Source: Heliocidaris tuberculata
Taxonomy: Eukaryota > Echinodermata > Echinoidea > Camarodonta > Echinometridae
NCBI GenBank assembly: GCA_025618425.1
Contig: CM046846.1
Span: 24,737,107-24,801,106, forward strand
Reading direction: 5' to 3'
DNA length: 64,000 nt
Positions 24,401 through 36,449 of the stretch are shown piece after piece. The notes under the pieces are model-generated. The model did not search any database. It saw only the letters and a program-made list of their open reading frames with translations, and had not been told where the DNA came from. Position numbers and translations under genes: made by a program. Numbering within the stretch: the stretch's first letter is position 1; each line of letters begins with the position of its first letter.

Positions 24401-24672
24401 ATTTGTTTCACGACTTGCATAATGAATTACTGAATTACTGACAGGTAGTTACATGGGCAAAACCCCATTGCTCCTACATGTATGTACATACCACAGTCTG
24501 GTCCCACAAATGTTCATGTATTAAACAACACTAATACACACATAGTTATTTCCATATTTCCATTATGGGTTTGGGGTTAGGGTAAGGGTTAGTTTTGGGG
24601 TGAGGAACTGGACTGATAACCCTTTACTTACAATTCAATTCCAAGCCCCTCCTTCATTCTGGCACAAAATTA

Positions 24673-24945
24673 TCGGGGTAACCTCGCTAGTCATAAGGAC
24701 CGCTATTCATAAGAGCCGCTATCCATAACGCGTGACTAAATGAATAGCAGTCCTTTATAAATAGCGGTCCTTATACATGTACATGTATATAGGGAGCAAA
24801 CCATATACAAATCACCTCGCTTTCATAAGGACCGCTAGTCATAATGACCGCTATTCATAAGGACCGCTATCGACAACGCGAGACTAAATGAATAGTGGTC
24901 CTTTATAAACAGCGGTCCTTATGAATAGCGAGCAGACCCCAAATT
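24673..24945. repeat. Two consecutive hairpins built from CATAAGGACCGCTATT words
   Basis: Each half carries the word 'cataaggaccgct' once to three times, followed by the complement 'agcggtccttat'. Hairpin one spans about 24687-24775 and hairpin two about 24820-24938. Both have loops around the shared 'gactaaatgaatag' sequence. A run of 'tacatgta' separates them. Confidence 0.75.
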
Positions 24946-24970
24946 ATCAATGTTCATTAGAAGTTCTTAC

Positions 24971-25128
24971 CTTTGAAATGTCTCTTGAATCAAAAAGTTA
25001 CTCCTGAAATACTTTCCGCTCTCTCGATGACCTTATGAAAGTAAGGTGGTTCTGGTGAAGAAAAATCCCAACTGTACAGCATCTATTCCTGTCATTCTCC
25101 TTTCTTCACTTTAGATGAGATTCCATTC
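24971..25128 (-). other. Candidate non-coding (5' UTR) exon of the unnamed minus-strand gene
   Basis: A 12-T tract and 'cttatcag' form an excellent acceptor before 25128, and the donor is CAAAG|GTAAGAA at 24970. All three frames contain stops, so if spliced it is untranslated. It lies upstream of the start-codon exon on the same strand, in the right order. Confidence 0.4.
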
Positions 25129-26098
25129 CTGATAAGAAAAAAAAAAGAACCTGCTTTAGCGAAAAGACCATGTGTCTGTAAACGACCATATTTTTTTGTT
25201 TCTCAGTAATTCTCAATGAAACCAGTACTAAAGAAACTAGTACACACTAGACCACCTTCCTATAAATATCAATGTTTAAATAATAATAATAATGATGAAC
25301 GTCACTTCTACATGTATAGCACATATCATGTGCATAAAAAAGTCCCTACATGTATGCGCTTAAAGAAAATGTATAAAGAGATATATCAGGATAGAAAACA
25401 TGCCTGGTAGATGGAGTAATGATAATAAAGAATCAAAGAATTACTTGTAAAGAATAAAGTAATTACTTGCAAAGAATCCAATAATTTCATCTCCCTTTAG
25501 CAGTCTTTATATAAAGGTTTCACTCTATTATATATGCATACATGGAATTACACACTGATGAAAAATGATTTACAGAGAAATACATGGATTTATGCCTGTA
25601 TAACACAAGTCGTTGCTGATTTTTAAAAACTGACATACTGATTTTATGAACCAGCATACAAATTCTAGCAGGGATTAAACCAAAAATACTGCGTTTCTTT
25701 TTTTAAATATCCAGTGCATATGAAAGAAAATATTCCACTCTCATCACCTGTTTAATTCTACGATGATTGAATGAAAGTAAGGTATTCAAATTAGCATTTT
25801 AAACAGACAAAGACTTTTAAACACAATTATCTCAGAAACGTGATTTTGAGCTGTAAGGCTTCATATGCCAATTTGTAAAATCAGCGACAAAATACAATGT
25901 ATTTACATTATATCTATATATTTTACCAACCAGGAAGTCATATCACTGATATATGAAGTGACGAATGAGTCACAAAATCCACTTGCAGAATGAAATAAGA
26001 ACAATTATATCAACTCACTGGTGCTAAATTTCACAAATATTTGCACAACGTTATCAGAATCAGAGTATCAGACCAGCGAATTGTATCTGTGACAATCC
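25129..26098. other. AT-rich stretch, nothing recognised
   Basis: Only short open frames and A/T-rich sequence were seen. Confidence 0.4.
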
Positions 26099-26106
26099 CT
26101 GATTAG

Positions 26107-27980
26107 TAGGGCTGGGACTAAAAACCGGGTACCCGAGTCCCGCCCGAGAGCCTCGGGACCCGGGTCAAAATATTAGATAACCGATACCCGAAAATGAGTA
26201 TTTAATTATCACCTATGTATGTACACGACAAGGCGGTAGATGAACGTCGAACAGCCATTTACTATTTACATGTAAAAAAAAATCCATGTAGCGCTCTAGC
26301 GCACCATTGCAGTGATGCGCTTTTGATTCGTTCAACTCACTGTGAAACATAACCTTACACATTCGTATACACAGAGAGCAAAGCTCACTGCCGCTATTCG
26401 GAGACTGCTCATTGGTTCATTGAACCCATGACATAATTTGCATTTAGTGCCCTTCCCCCTTCTTTGCAGTGAACGATAAGTCTATGAGCGATTAACGGGC
26501 GTAAAGTTTACAAACTCATGCATATTCAACAGTCGCTCCACACTCGCACGTGGCATCTCACAACTCGTACACTATTAAACAGGTATTTTTAACATCGACG
26601 ATCACGATCTGACACTGTCACAATATCCTGAAACTTTAGTAAAGAAGTTACCAATTACTGAAATCAGATTAAGAGTACATGAACGATATATCCAAAATAA
26701 TATCCTTCATTGTTCATGCGAAAGTGAAAAGCAAGGCTGTGAGAAGCAAAGGATGTCTACAGTGCGCGCGATTAACATTTTCATTCATAAAATTGGGCTT
26801 GTGACGTCATTTCATGAGCGGTCCGTTAATAACAAGTCATGACAAGTCATATGCCAGCCAGCCAATGAAGGTATGCGCCTTTTTTTTTCTTTTTTCTTTT
26901 TTCCTTTCATATACCGCGGCGGCATTGGGCGGAAAGGCGCTTTGTATAAACAGATCAAATTTCAAAAGGGAACCGCATGTGTGTGTTAAAGGATGAAGTT
27001 GCAGTCGGACAGAGAAGAAAATGTTGGCTTGATGATTTTTTTTGATGAATGATAAGTTTGATGAATGATGATATTTGATGTCTGATGAAGATAATTGTTT
27101 TGATGATGTTATTATCTTGATAATAATGATATGATGATGATGTCTTTGATGATTATGATGATCGATGATGATATCAATGGTGCTACTGGCGAAGAGAGAG
27201 GACCCGGCATGTATTGATGATTTTATGTGTACTAGTAGTGGTACGTGTGTGTGAATTTCAATAATTGGCGGGTTGATCACACGTTGAGAATGAAACTGTC
27301 GGTGAGACGATGACCGCACGCGTGAGGACTCGCAATGTGTATAATTAGAGTATGAGGAGTGTAGATACTACAGAAAGCTCGCCATTTTCGCCAGGCAAAT
27401 CAATACTCCGTGTGAACAGTGAAGTTTGTGTACAAAGTGAGTAAGTGACTCGATCTCTACGATCACGATGTCAAAATTCCCAAGAGCTGCCCGTACAAAA
27501 TTATTAAGAATCATCATGATCATCGTCTCAAACGAGTTTTTCTTCATAAGATTTCTTTGTATTCCCCTTCCTTTTTTATAAGTACATGTACATTCATGTA
27601 TTTTGGATAAACATGTGCGAGGGACTGTTGACCGCGCGTGACTACCTAAGGCGCTGGCGCGCTGGCATGATTAGACGGTAGACAATTTCTACAGATTAGA
27701 TTTAGGCGGCTTATGCCTATCCTGTCTTGCGCCCACGCGATTTCCTCCGCCTGTTTTGTTGTTGTTGTTGTTGTTTTTGTTGTTGTTTTTGTTTTTGTTT
27801 TTTCCTCGAATGGTTTATTTCAGTTGCCAAACACAAAGGAGTTTTCCCACAGTGTTTGTAGCTTCTTAGGGGTAAATATTGGCTTGTAATTCGTGTTATA
27901 TCATTTTCGGGTAACCGGGAACCCGCCCGAAAAATAGTCGGGTTCCCGAATTGAAAAAATACCCGAAACTCCCACCCCTA
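26107..27980. mobile_element. 1874-bp non-autonomous hAT-like element with perfect 8-bp target duplication
   Basis: The sequence CTGATTAG occurs exactly at 26099-26106 and 27981-27988. The element begins TAGGGCTGGGACT and ends with the near-complement AACTCCCACCCCTA. Both subterminal regions are rich in 'acccgggt/ccgaa' words in inverted arrangement. An 8-bp duplication with TAGGG/CAGGG-type ends is characteristic of the hAT superfamily. No transposase frame is visible. The interior holds a CpG-rich patch (26900-26945), a degenerate GAT-triplet region (27030-27175) and a GTT tract (27755-27800). Confidence 0.85.
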
Positions 27981-27988
27981 CTGATTAG

Positions 27989-28655
27989 ACAATCAAAATT
28001 TATCAAATATGCACAAGCACAAAGTAAGCAAGTTAATATTGCTCCTAAAAATTGCTCAATATTTTATACAGAGGTTTCATGAAAATGTTGGGATTCGTGT
28101 ACAGAGCACAGGTACAAATATTGTTCAAACCTGCAGTGCATAAGTTGAGAATATGAACATGAAACATATTCACTTTGTTGTTCCAGTTCAGATATTGAAC
28201 AGATCTTGCAGAGTTCATGATGATATCATATTTTAGTTTTAACCCCTTCCATGCCACCAGATTTTTGTGCCATTTTTAAAAATGAACTTTTAAGAGTTAA
28301 GTATAAACTTTTCTTCAGCATACTGGGCAAAGATTTATTGCATAGGAATATTAAAAATTATATTGAAGGCACAAGTTTCTGTATAAAGAAGAATTTTCAA
28401 GCTATTCTGCGTCAAAACAAAACGTTCAACACTCAAATTTGGGGGCGGGATTTGGTAGGGGTTAAAGTGGCATCTAAATTTCTGTTTACACGTACATGAC
28501 TATAAGCCTCTTCAGCACTATATTTTCATCCTAGAAGTATATTGTAACGGCAAATATATGAAATAAAACTATAATAAGAACTCCTCAAAATGGCAACATA
28601 CACATGTCGTTCCTCTCTGTTTATGATGAAATCACAGAGCACACATACATGTACG
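27989..28655. other. AT-rich stretch, nothing recognised
   Basis: The 70- and 82-codon open frames here have no recognisable motif and no splice support. Confidence 0.4.
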
Positions 28656-28659
28656 TGAA

Positions 28660-28850
28660 AAAGTAATGGGTCAGTGGTAGAGCAATGGTCTTGTAACCGG
28701 TAAATGTACATGTAAGTCCCAGGTTCGTAAATGTTTCAATGTGCTTTTGCCCTTCTCTGAAGCATTAATCCTCACTGCTACATCACACAGGTTGCTAAAC
28801 TTACATGTATATACCTGCTTCCTACAGTATATTAGCCATGTAAACTAAAC
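28660..28850 (+). repeat. tRNA-derived SINE, family S1, plus strand
   Basis: The head 'gggtcagtggtagagcaatg' is an A-box region, and 'caggttcgtaaat' (28721-28733) is a damaged B-box. Downstream blocks 'gcattaatcctcactgc' and 'aggttgcta' follow in the order of the 43811-44033 copy. Confidence 0.65.
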
Positions 28851-30494
28851 AATCACTGATCCAGTAAAAAAAAATATGAAACACAAAATATTAAAATGGT
28901 TTATTTTATCTACTTTACCTCTCTGATTTGAAAAAAAAAATCACTTTTATCTCTACTTTAAAATCAGAATAATAAAACAAAAAGCCCCCAAAACTCACAG
29001 CTGTACACAGTAAAGTGTAATCCAAAGTACTAGTAATCCACCACAAATGATTGTCTGCAAAGACTTGCTCCACACAAGATACAAAAAGCTCACTGAATAC
29101 AAATGTGTGAAGCAAAGATGTCAAAAATTGTCAAGATCTTCGCGTATTGACCTATCAATTGGCAGGGCAGTCCCCAGGAAGATGGGGGGACAGTATGACT
29201 AATAGAGGTTAAGGAGAACAGGTTAGCAAAGGATGTAAATCAAATCAATGACCTGCAGTAAATTATCTGTCAGAGGAACATGTTTAGAGGAAAAGTCTGA
29301 CTTTCCTTAAAGGGATCGACGACAGCAAGTCTCCCGATATCATTCTGGTATTGAAAATCAGCCTAAAAGATGATTTATATATTCTCGTTTATCAGCTAGC
29401 GGTACTCCCGGGCAGGGGTGGATCCAGATTTTTCAAAAGAGGGGGCACAATGGCGGAAAAGTACACAATGAAGGGGGCATTTTTTAAAATTGAATTCTTC
29501 ATGTATGCAAGTTGGGTTTCAAATGGGGGGGGGGGGGGCATGGGCCAGTTTTCCCCCTATGTAGATCTGCCAGTGCTCCTGGGTACATAATGTTTCTACT
29601 GTGTTTTCCATCAAAGAATATGTACATGGTACAACTGGATGAATACACACATCAGATTTATTGGATAATTATTTCCAAAGGAATGATGCAGATCTATGTT
29701 GTTTACTATTTTTCTTTAAATTTGTGATGAATTTATAAAAGAAATGAAAAGGGTCTGTATCATTCCAGGGGAAAATTATGTCTGACAATGTAGATGCTAT
29801 TCCAGTTTGCTCCTATTCACCCCATTCAATGGTAATGAATTGATGAGTATAAATAGCAATAATCTGTAATGTGTCTTACTTAAAATAGTATCTTAATGCA
29901 CTTGCAGAAAATTATACATTTCACAGTTCACATATCCTCTAAAACACAAGACAAAGAAATACATCTATGCAAATAGTGGTTATGAATTTCAAAATGCTAC
30001 CTCATCCTACATGTAACTACATGTACCAATATAATGCAAACATACATGTGCCTTCGATTTATTTCAATCACACAAGTATATGTACATGTATTTGACTAGC
30101 AACTTTTATCAATATTTTTAAAGAAACAAGAATCATGGATAATGCAGCATTCACACATATTGTACACACTTTGCACATGTACCAGTTGTTATCATTTTTA
30201 TTCATGTCTTATTGTGCGCTATATTTATTTCTGATTTTATATGAATTTATAGTATGTTAAATTGATGTTTTGTATATCTTGCAGAAACAGCCGGAAAATG
30301 ATTTTTCTGCCAAATGTATCTTTAGTTTTGTGCATGATCAGTACATATGAAGTGAACTGAATTGAATACAACTATTTTCATCAGGCAGATTTTCTTATTA
30401 AAAATTCAAACCCATGATACTACTCTGCATGCTAAAGGGTATAAGATCATGTCAATGCATATTTTGGCAAAGGAAATAACTGTGGTCATGTATG

Positions 30495-30535
<41 letters not shown>

Positions 30536-30690
30536 CTCTCTCTCTCTCTCTCTCTTGCTCTCTCTGATACAAAAACTCAAGAACATTCCAGGTCCACTTT
30601 TTCTGATACACTGCAGTGTACTTCTCAGATGAGGGGCCTCTAACAGGTAGACATGCATGATTTTGTACAGTGTACATAAACAGTAATGAC
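28851..30690. other. Non-coding stretch with a hAT-like fragment and a CT microsatellite
   Basis: 29408-29590 resembles a G-rich hAT-like end ('caggggtggatccagatttt', then 'gagggggcac' and a G-run), homologous to the reverse complement of about 54165-54205. A (CT)n tract interrupted by TTGCTC lies at 30497-30565. No gene is supported. Confidence 0.5.
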
Positions 30691-30696
30691 ATTTGA

Positions 30697-31220
30697 AAGT
30701 GTACCATCACCTGAAAAAAAGATAATTCGTGTAGAGCTAGAAAGTATAAAATCAAGCTCAAAAAACTTTATCTGGCATTCTATACATGTAGGTCAATGGT
30801 TAGGAGTATGAAGGAAATAAAGGATAAAATGAAGATGCGTGCGAGGAACTGAACTCTGAGTTGATGGTTTTGGATGGTTTGATGGTTTATTTTACTTGAC
30901 TGCTAAGAAAGCATGTGTATGCTTGTAAGTAAGCAACCAGGGGACCGACGGCTTAAAGTCATCTCTGAGGGACCCGGTAATGAGGATTAATGCCTTACCA
31001 AAGGGCAATAGTGCATCCACTCCACGTGAGCCCTTATCTTGGCGAGCGCGTACGGGTGCATCGAGTAGTCTACTTACTAGTTGCTTCTACGCTTATAATT
31101 AGTGTAATCAAACTTGCAATATCTCTTTATAGAAGGTCAATATTTGAAGCCCAAAATTTGAATATATGACATGGAACCTCTAATACCTCAATCAAATATC
31201 TTTTGGTGACTGGTACCCTT
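30697..31220. mobile_element. Family P3 copy 3, interrupted by a SINE S1 fragment
   Basis: It follows 19282-19644 in order ('agtgtaccatcacctgaaaa' to 'ggtgactggtaccct'). About 160 bp at 30862-31022 is foreign and matches the 3' body of SINE S1, including 'gcaaccaggggaccgac' and 'taatgaggattaatgcctt'. The SINE therefore inserted after P3. Confidence 0.7.
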
Positions 31221-31224
31221 TGAA

Positions 31225-32070
31225 GACTGATATATATATGACAAGTACTACTTAGCACATGTGTATGTCCATGTTTACAGCCCTTCCTTAAGTTAAGTTC
31301 ATGTACATGTATTTTGATGTAGATAACATTTGATAAGTTCAAAACAGATAATTCAAACAAGTCAAGACTTGCAAGAGGTAGACCTACGTGTATATGCATA
31401 CCCCAAAACACAAATGTACATGTAATCACCACCTTGTCTGAAAAGACATTTTTGTTATTGTTTTTTGTTATTTGTTTTTGTTAATTTGTTATTTCTCATA
31501 GAAACGTATAGTAAGGGAACCTGTCTATAAAGATCTCCTGTCTATAAAAAAAGACCACCGATCAGACCCAGGTTCGAATCTCAGTAACGTCTCTCGGATG
31601 GTGACGTTAAAGGTCAGTCACAGACCTAAATAATGATATTTGATTGACACACGTCTTTCAAAACCCAATTACACACACACACATACACACACCACTTTTC
31701 TTGTCTCCCTTGCATGGTCTAAAGGTTTCACTAGGGAATTTCCTTTTTTCACTGTATATGAATTCTACCAAATGTGGAGATTTGCCAGGTTCCGGTACTG
31801 CATGGTTGGAGGGGGGGGGGGGGGGGGGTAGATTAGATCTCATATCTCAGTTAGAATTATAAACCCCCACGATAGTTACTAATAGTGCTCATCTCTATCC
31901 TCCAAGGGGGGGGGGGGGGGGAGGCAAGTTACACATACATATTCCCAATTTTTTCTTCTCTCTCTTTCTGTCTGTCTCTCTCTCTCTCTCTCCTCAATCT
32001 TTGTTCAATGGGAGGGAGAGGGGCCATTCTCCCCCTCCCACATGTAGAGATATACATGTAAATGAGGGGT
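31225..32070. other. Non-coding stretch with SINE head fragment and G-runs
   Basis: 'cccaggttcgaatctc' at 31567-31582 with 'tctcggatggtgacgttaaa' after it is a B-box plus body fragment of family S2. (CA)n sits near 31671-31693, G-runs at 31809-31828 and 31906-31921, and (TC)n at 31971-31992. Confidence 0.5.
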
Positions 32071-32389
32071 CGGGCTAACTCGGCACTAGGGCAAACTCGG
32101 CACTGCGCGGTGACAATGTTTCAAGAGTTGAAGTCCACGCTAAGCACCGTACCCTTTTTTAGCCTTAAATTTCATGTTTTGCATAATTTCACTTCTTGAA
32201 ATTGTCAGCATTACTTCTTTGCTAATCATTTTACTCATTGATATCAAATAATTTGAATTTAAAGTGTTTTGAAATGTGTAATTAAATGCGAAATTCAACA
32301 CAAGTGTTTGCGATCACTTTAACTCTCTGGGCTCACTCCGCGGCGATTTTCCGCCAAGGCCGAGTTCGCCCTAGTGCCGAGTTAGCCCG
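32071..32389. mobile_element. 319-bp TIR element with CGGGCTAACTCGGCAC ends
   Basis: Roughly 30-bp terminal inverted repeats with a single mismatch: CGGGCTAACTCGGCACTAGG on the left, and its complement ending GTTAGCCCG on the right. I did not find a clear target duplication. It is non-coding. Confidence 0.75.
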
Positions 32390-33041
32390 CATCCGTACAT
32401 GATATCCTATTACCAAAGATTTGTTCTTCAAATGTACTATATTGTGATCAATTTTTGGTAGTAAAGTTCTTTCATTCATTCATTCATTCATGTCCAACAG
32501 AAACACTTACATGTAGGCCTATGTAACTTACAGTAACAGGAGTCAAAAAGATACATGTAGATTCACAATCTACATGTATTTTTTTGATAGATGGTAAATC
32601 TATAAAAATGGATACCGGTTTTTGCCGGATAGTCACATCACAATAACAAAAAAAAGATAGAGAAACATATAAATTATAAAAACTTGTAGGCCTATATTAC
32701 TGCATGAATATGCCATTAGAACTCAGTATGGTACATATGAGTAATGTGATGAGAAAAAACACAACCTCTCTCATTCTCAGGCTCAGCCTCATCTGTCATG
32801 TGAAAAGATGCTGAAAAGTGAAATGGCCTGCTGCAGCTGCTGGCGTCGGCAGCAAAGCAGCGCCAGCTCGCGCGCCTAGGGCACCGCTGTCTCCTGGAGG
32901 ACGCGAAACAGGCGATTCCACCTCCAGTATCCAAACGTTTCATCAGATGAATGCTCTAAAATAAAGGTCAAAGCTCATTTTTCATTTTATAACAGGTGTC
33001 AAAATGTCACTACAAATTTCAAACAATACAAAAAGACTTAC
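32390..33041. other. Intergenic or first-intron sequence with a GC-rich patch
   Basis: A CATT tetranucleotide run (32472-32490) follows 'tagtaaagtt', resembling a retrotransposon 3' tail. 32835-32900 is GC-rich and contains a hairpin (GCTGGCG against CGCCAGC). Open frames here are not supported as exons. Confidence 0.4.
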
Positions 33042-33155
33042 CCAAGCCAGGCACAGCAGAAGAATTTCACTAGAAAAGCATAGTGATCATTCCTTTATTA
33101 TTCTTCCTCGAGAACGTCTATTGTTTACCTCTAAAGCTCTGCCTCTACGAGAGCG
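33042..33155 (-). other. Candidate first exon (5' UTR) of the unnamed minus-strand gene
   Basis: A consensus donor (CTTGG|GTAAGTC) lies at 33041-33036 on the minus strand. The upstream limit is estimated from the TATA-like site. The role is inferred from position alone, since nothing in the window links it directly to the downstream exons. Confidence 0.25.
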
Positions 33156-33177
33156 GTACGCAGTACAGTGAATGTGT

Positions 33178-33186
33178 GTATATAGG
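33178..33186 (-). promoter_or_regulatory. Possible TATA-like site for the minus-strand gene
   Basis: On the minus strand it reads CCTATATAC. It lies about 30 nt before the assumed transcription start of the 33042 donor exon. In an AT-rich genome this match is weak evidence. Confidence 0.2.
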
Positions 33187-33189
33187 ATC

Positions 33190-34297
33190 GAGAGGGCCTG
33201 TGTTATGGCCATACTGTGTGTTGTGTGTGTGTGTGTGTGTGGTTCCGTTCGTTCTTTGTGTACAGGTGGTGGAGGACTCAATAAACGCTTCAATGAACAA
33301 CGTGTAAAAAGGTGTTCAATGGCTTCACAGCTTTCCCGAAGTTTACAAAGAAAAGAAACGAGGGCGTGGCAGGCGGGTGCGTTCTCACGCAGGTGCCATA
33401 GATGGAGTTTGTAAACAGGACCAATTCCTCTTTACTAATGTATTTCCAATCTATGCATGTTTCTCTCCAGAATCCTTAGTTACCAACAATTCAGTGCACC
33501 TGCTAAGTATCTCTATGGATGGAATCCATGATGCATACATAAGTTGGTGCTATGCCGGGCAAGCCTCTGACAAGCTTTTGAGTCGTCAAGAGAAACTTTT
33601 GTTCAAGTATGCATAAAACTAGTAAACAGGTCTACTTCGCAGGGTTTTCATTTCATAGATAGTGCTTGAAAATATGATATGGCGTTTGAGCCTACAGCAG
33701 AGAGATGAGAGGATCGAGATCATGAGCATAAACACCCGCCGCTACCCACCATCTCCCTATAGCCCTCGGATCAAGGTCTAAATGAGCCCCTCTAAATTGC
33801 GTCGCATAGGCCTATAAGCCTTCTGCAAAACCTACCATGGCGTGAAAAAGACTAGCTGAATTTACAGAATTAGTTGGCCTTTTATCGAAATAATTATACC
33901 AGAGGGCCATTCAGTATATGCTAGTGACAATTAATCGAAATATGATTATACTGCTGTACTTTCCTGTTTATTCGATGACGTCTTTAATTCCTTCATTCTG
34001 TTTCCATTGTTCATTTTCACCTGTTTTGATTCCTCTTTTTCCCCCGAAAATTGTTGATTCTACTTCACTATCAAAAAGGAATTATTTTGGGGAAATGGCC
34101 TCCGCCCCACCCAGGAATCAACACCCCTGTTTTAGAGCTAGAGATCAATAATGATGGGGAATCTCCAATACAAGTAATTTGATCACTGACATGTGATATC
34201 TTACAAGGACAACCCCCCCCCCCCTCCTCCTCCGACTCTTTGACAACAGTCATTTAGGTACTACGTTCTCTCCCAGTAAAACACTATATGTCCACTC
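33190..34297. other. Non-coding stretch, nothing recognised
   Basis: A (GT)n tract lies at 33220-33241 and a C-run at 34206-34222. Open frames are under 80 codons without motifs. Confidence 0.4.
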
Positions 34298-34535
34298 GAG
34301 AGCCTGATCGGTTAAGAGCAGACAATTTGTCCGTCCGTGACATCAAATGTTTTCTGGATTTTAATTTTAGTAGGTGACCATGGCAACCAAATTTTATCAT
34401 ATTTCAACTCCTTCACTGATGCCCTTCACAATGAAGCATGAAATAGCTCTTTGCAATTACATACTTATTTTCTACAGGTCTTCAAAATTTAGAAATTTGT
34501 CAAATGTCCGTCCGTGACTAACCGATCAGGCTCTC
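34298..34535. mobile_element. 238-bp TIR element with GAGAGCCTGATCGGTTA ends
   Basis: Terminal inverted repeats of 17 bp are exact. A subterminal 'gtccgtccgtgac' occurs near both ends in the same orientation. It is non-coding, and no other copy was seen in the window. Confidence 0.75.
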
Positions 34536-34689
34536 TAGTTGAATTAGTTTTATAGAAAGTTCAGTGGAACGTTTGTGTATAATATAGTAGCACATATTGC
34601 AGATTTCCTTTTTCGTTTCCTTTTTTATCTTTTAGATTTTTTGAGTATGTTATAATTGTATGATTGTATAATCATGATTTATTATATAA

Positions 34690-34875
34690 TGTATTGTAAA
34701 GGTCGACCCCACCACAAGCCATGTGCTTCCTGGACCTTCGCTTCCTTCCACCATATTTTTGTTTGTTTGTTTGTTTGTTTGGGAGTTTTTTTTGTGAATG
34801 TACATTTCATTTTGTATTTATTTGATTATGAGAAGGAAATAAATTCATTTTGAATCTGAAATCTGAATCTGAAAC
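34690..34875 (+). mobile_element. 3' end of a non-LTR retrotransposon
   Basis: The sequence ends in 'aataaattcattttgaat' followed by tandem 'ctgaaat/ctgaat' units. This is the short-repeat 3' tail typical of CR1/L2-type LINEs and resembles the tail at 45662-45690. There is no coding part. Confidence 0.5.
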
Positions 34876-34980
34876 ATTACGTATGTATTAAACAGAAGAT
34901 TCGCCAAAGAATGCCGAGAGCTTTACTTCCAAAAGTTTAGGAAAAGTTTTGTACTGTTATGTCCGCTCATTTTCCCTTAA

Positions 34981-35575
34981 AGGGAAATCCAACCTTGGTA
35001 ATGAGATGATTTGTGTGAAAGCAGAAAAATAAGAAAAACAGGATGGTGAAAGTTTGAAAAAAATCGGACAAGGAATAAAAAGAGTTATGGATGTTTGAAA
35101 AATGAGATCACTACATCTATGCGAATCTCAAATTTGCAGTTTGGTGATTCGATTGTGACATTTTTGTGGACAACTCCCCCATTTGTCGTACACAAAAATA
35201 TCATTAATTTGCGGTTTTCTTTGAGGCGCTTTTACCCTCGGGGCAGTACTAAAATATATTGGATATAGCATATTGTTATATAGGTCCTCATTAAAGAAAA
35301 AGATCCTATATACTGAGTAATGCATTTTGAAAAAAAATGACATTTTAGTCATTTTGTGTGTTGGATCGAATGGGGGAGTTGTCCACAGCTACATCACAGT
35401 GACATTACCTATTCGGCCAATTTGAAATTCCCATATGTATAGTGATTACAACTTTCAAAAATTCATAACTTTCTTATTGCTTGTCCGATTTCGTTCAAAC
35501 TTTCATCAATCTGTTTCTCTGATATTTCCTCTTTCTTTCAAAGCAATTAACTTGCTCTTAAGGTAGGATTTCCCT
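34981..35575. mobile_element. 595-bp long-armed palindromic element with TTAA duplication (family P2a, copy 2)
   Basis: The ends AGGGAAATCCAACCTTGG and GTAGGATTTCCCT are flanked by TTAA (34977-34980 and 35576-35579). It is very similar to 14797-15380 along its length. The small number of differences suggests fairly recent spread. Confidence 0.85.
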
Positions 35576-35579
35576 TTAA

Positions 35580-36392
35580 TCTCCTTTTCCCTTTCTGAGT
35601 GCTTTTCAAAGGAAAAAAGAAAGAAAATAGAAATGAAGAAGAAGAAGAAGGACAAAGGAAGAAAGAAGAAGGAAGAACAAGAAGAACAAGAACAAAGGAA
35701 GAAAGAAGAAGGAAGAACAAGAAGAACAAGATCAAGAAGAAGGAAGAAAGAAGAAGAAGATGAAGAAGAAAGTAACACTTAAATGCATGGGAACGCAAAA
35801 ATCACATGAAACTCTAAGAATTCCACTTTCATAATAAAGTCTTAGATTAAGAGCAAGATCATAATGTTACGGAAGGTAATTTTCATCACAATAAATATTC
35901 AGAGTAGCGACTGGTTATTGTTTGTGATCCCCCGTGACAAAATAAGAAGAAAGATAAGAAAGAAAGAAAGAAAGACAGGGAGAGGGAGAGGCAATTTGAA
36001 AAGAAGATGATACCCCCTTTTCCACAACACCACCGCCTCTCTCGAATGCCTTGTTCTCACGCATTTCATCCACATAACAAATGATGTGTACCCCCCCCCC
36101 CCCCCTCCCCATGACATCCCTCTATTGACTGTTGGCCTATGGGCCACTAGTGCCCATCCGCCCTCCCCACAATCCGATGCCCGCCCGACCCACAAACACG
36201 CCGAATCATGCCACGTATATATGGTACTAGTATTATGCATCATAAGGTAGGCCCATGGTAATATTATACGGTATATAATATTTCCTGATGAAGGCCTATA
36301 CTATGGTCGAAAATGTAAAAACTTCTGAGTTAATTAAACGGATTTTTTAATTTATTTGTTTACTACTCATCTCTACATTTACAATTCCGAAG

Positions 36393-36445
<53 letters not shown>
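35580..36445. other. GAA-rich low-complexity and C-run stretch
   Basis: 35635-35770 is GAA/AGA-rich, including a duplicated 'aaggaagaaagaagaaggaa' word. 36090-36106 is a C-run and 36395-36447 is (GA)n. No gene seen. Confidence 0.6.

Positions 36446-36449
<4 letters not shown>

Noticed and set aside
24565..24605. Telomere-like 'gggttagggtaagggttag' stretch
   Set aside because: Only two or three degenerate units within a unique region, too short to call an interstitial telomere.
32686..32766. Short minus-strand frame with a signal-peptide-like hydrophobic run
   Set aside because: It ends in a stop after about 27 codons, has only a weak donor, and does not join the 7756 exon in an open frame.
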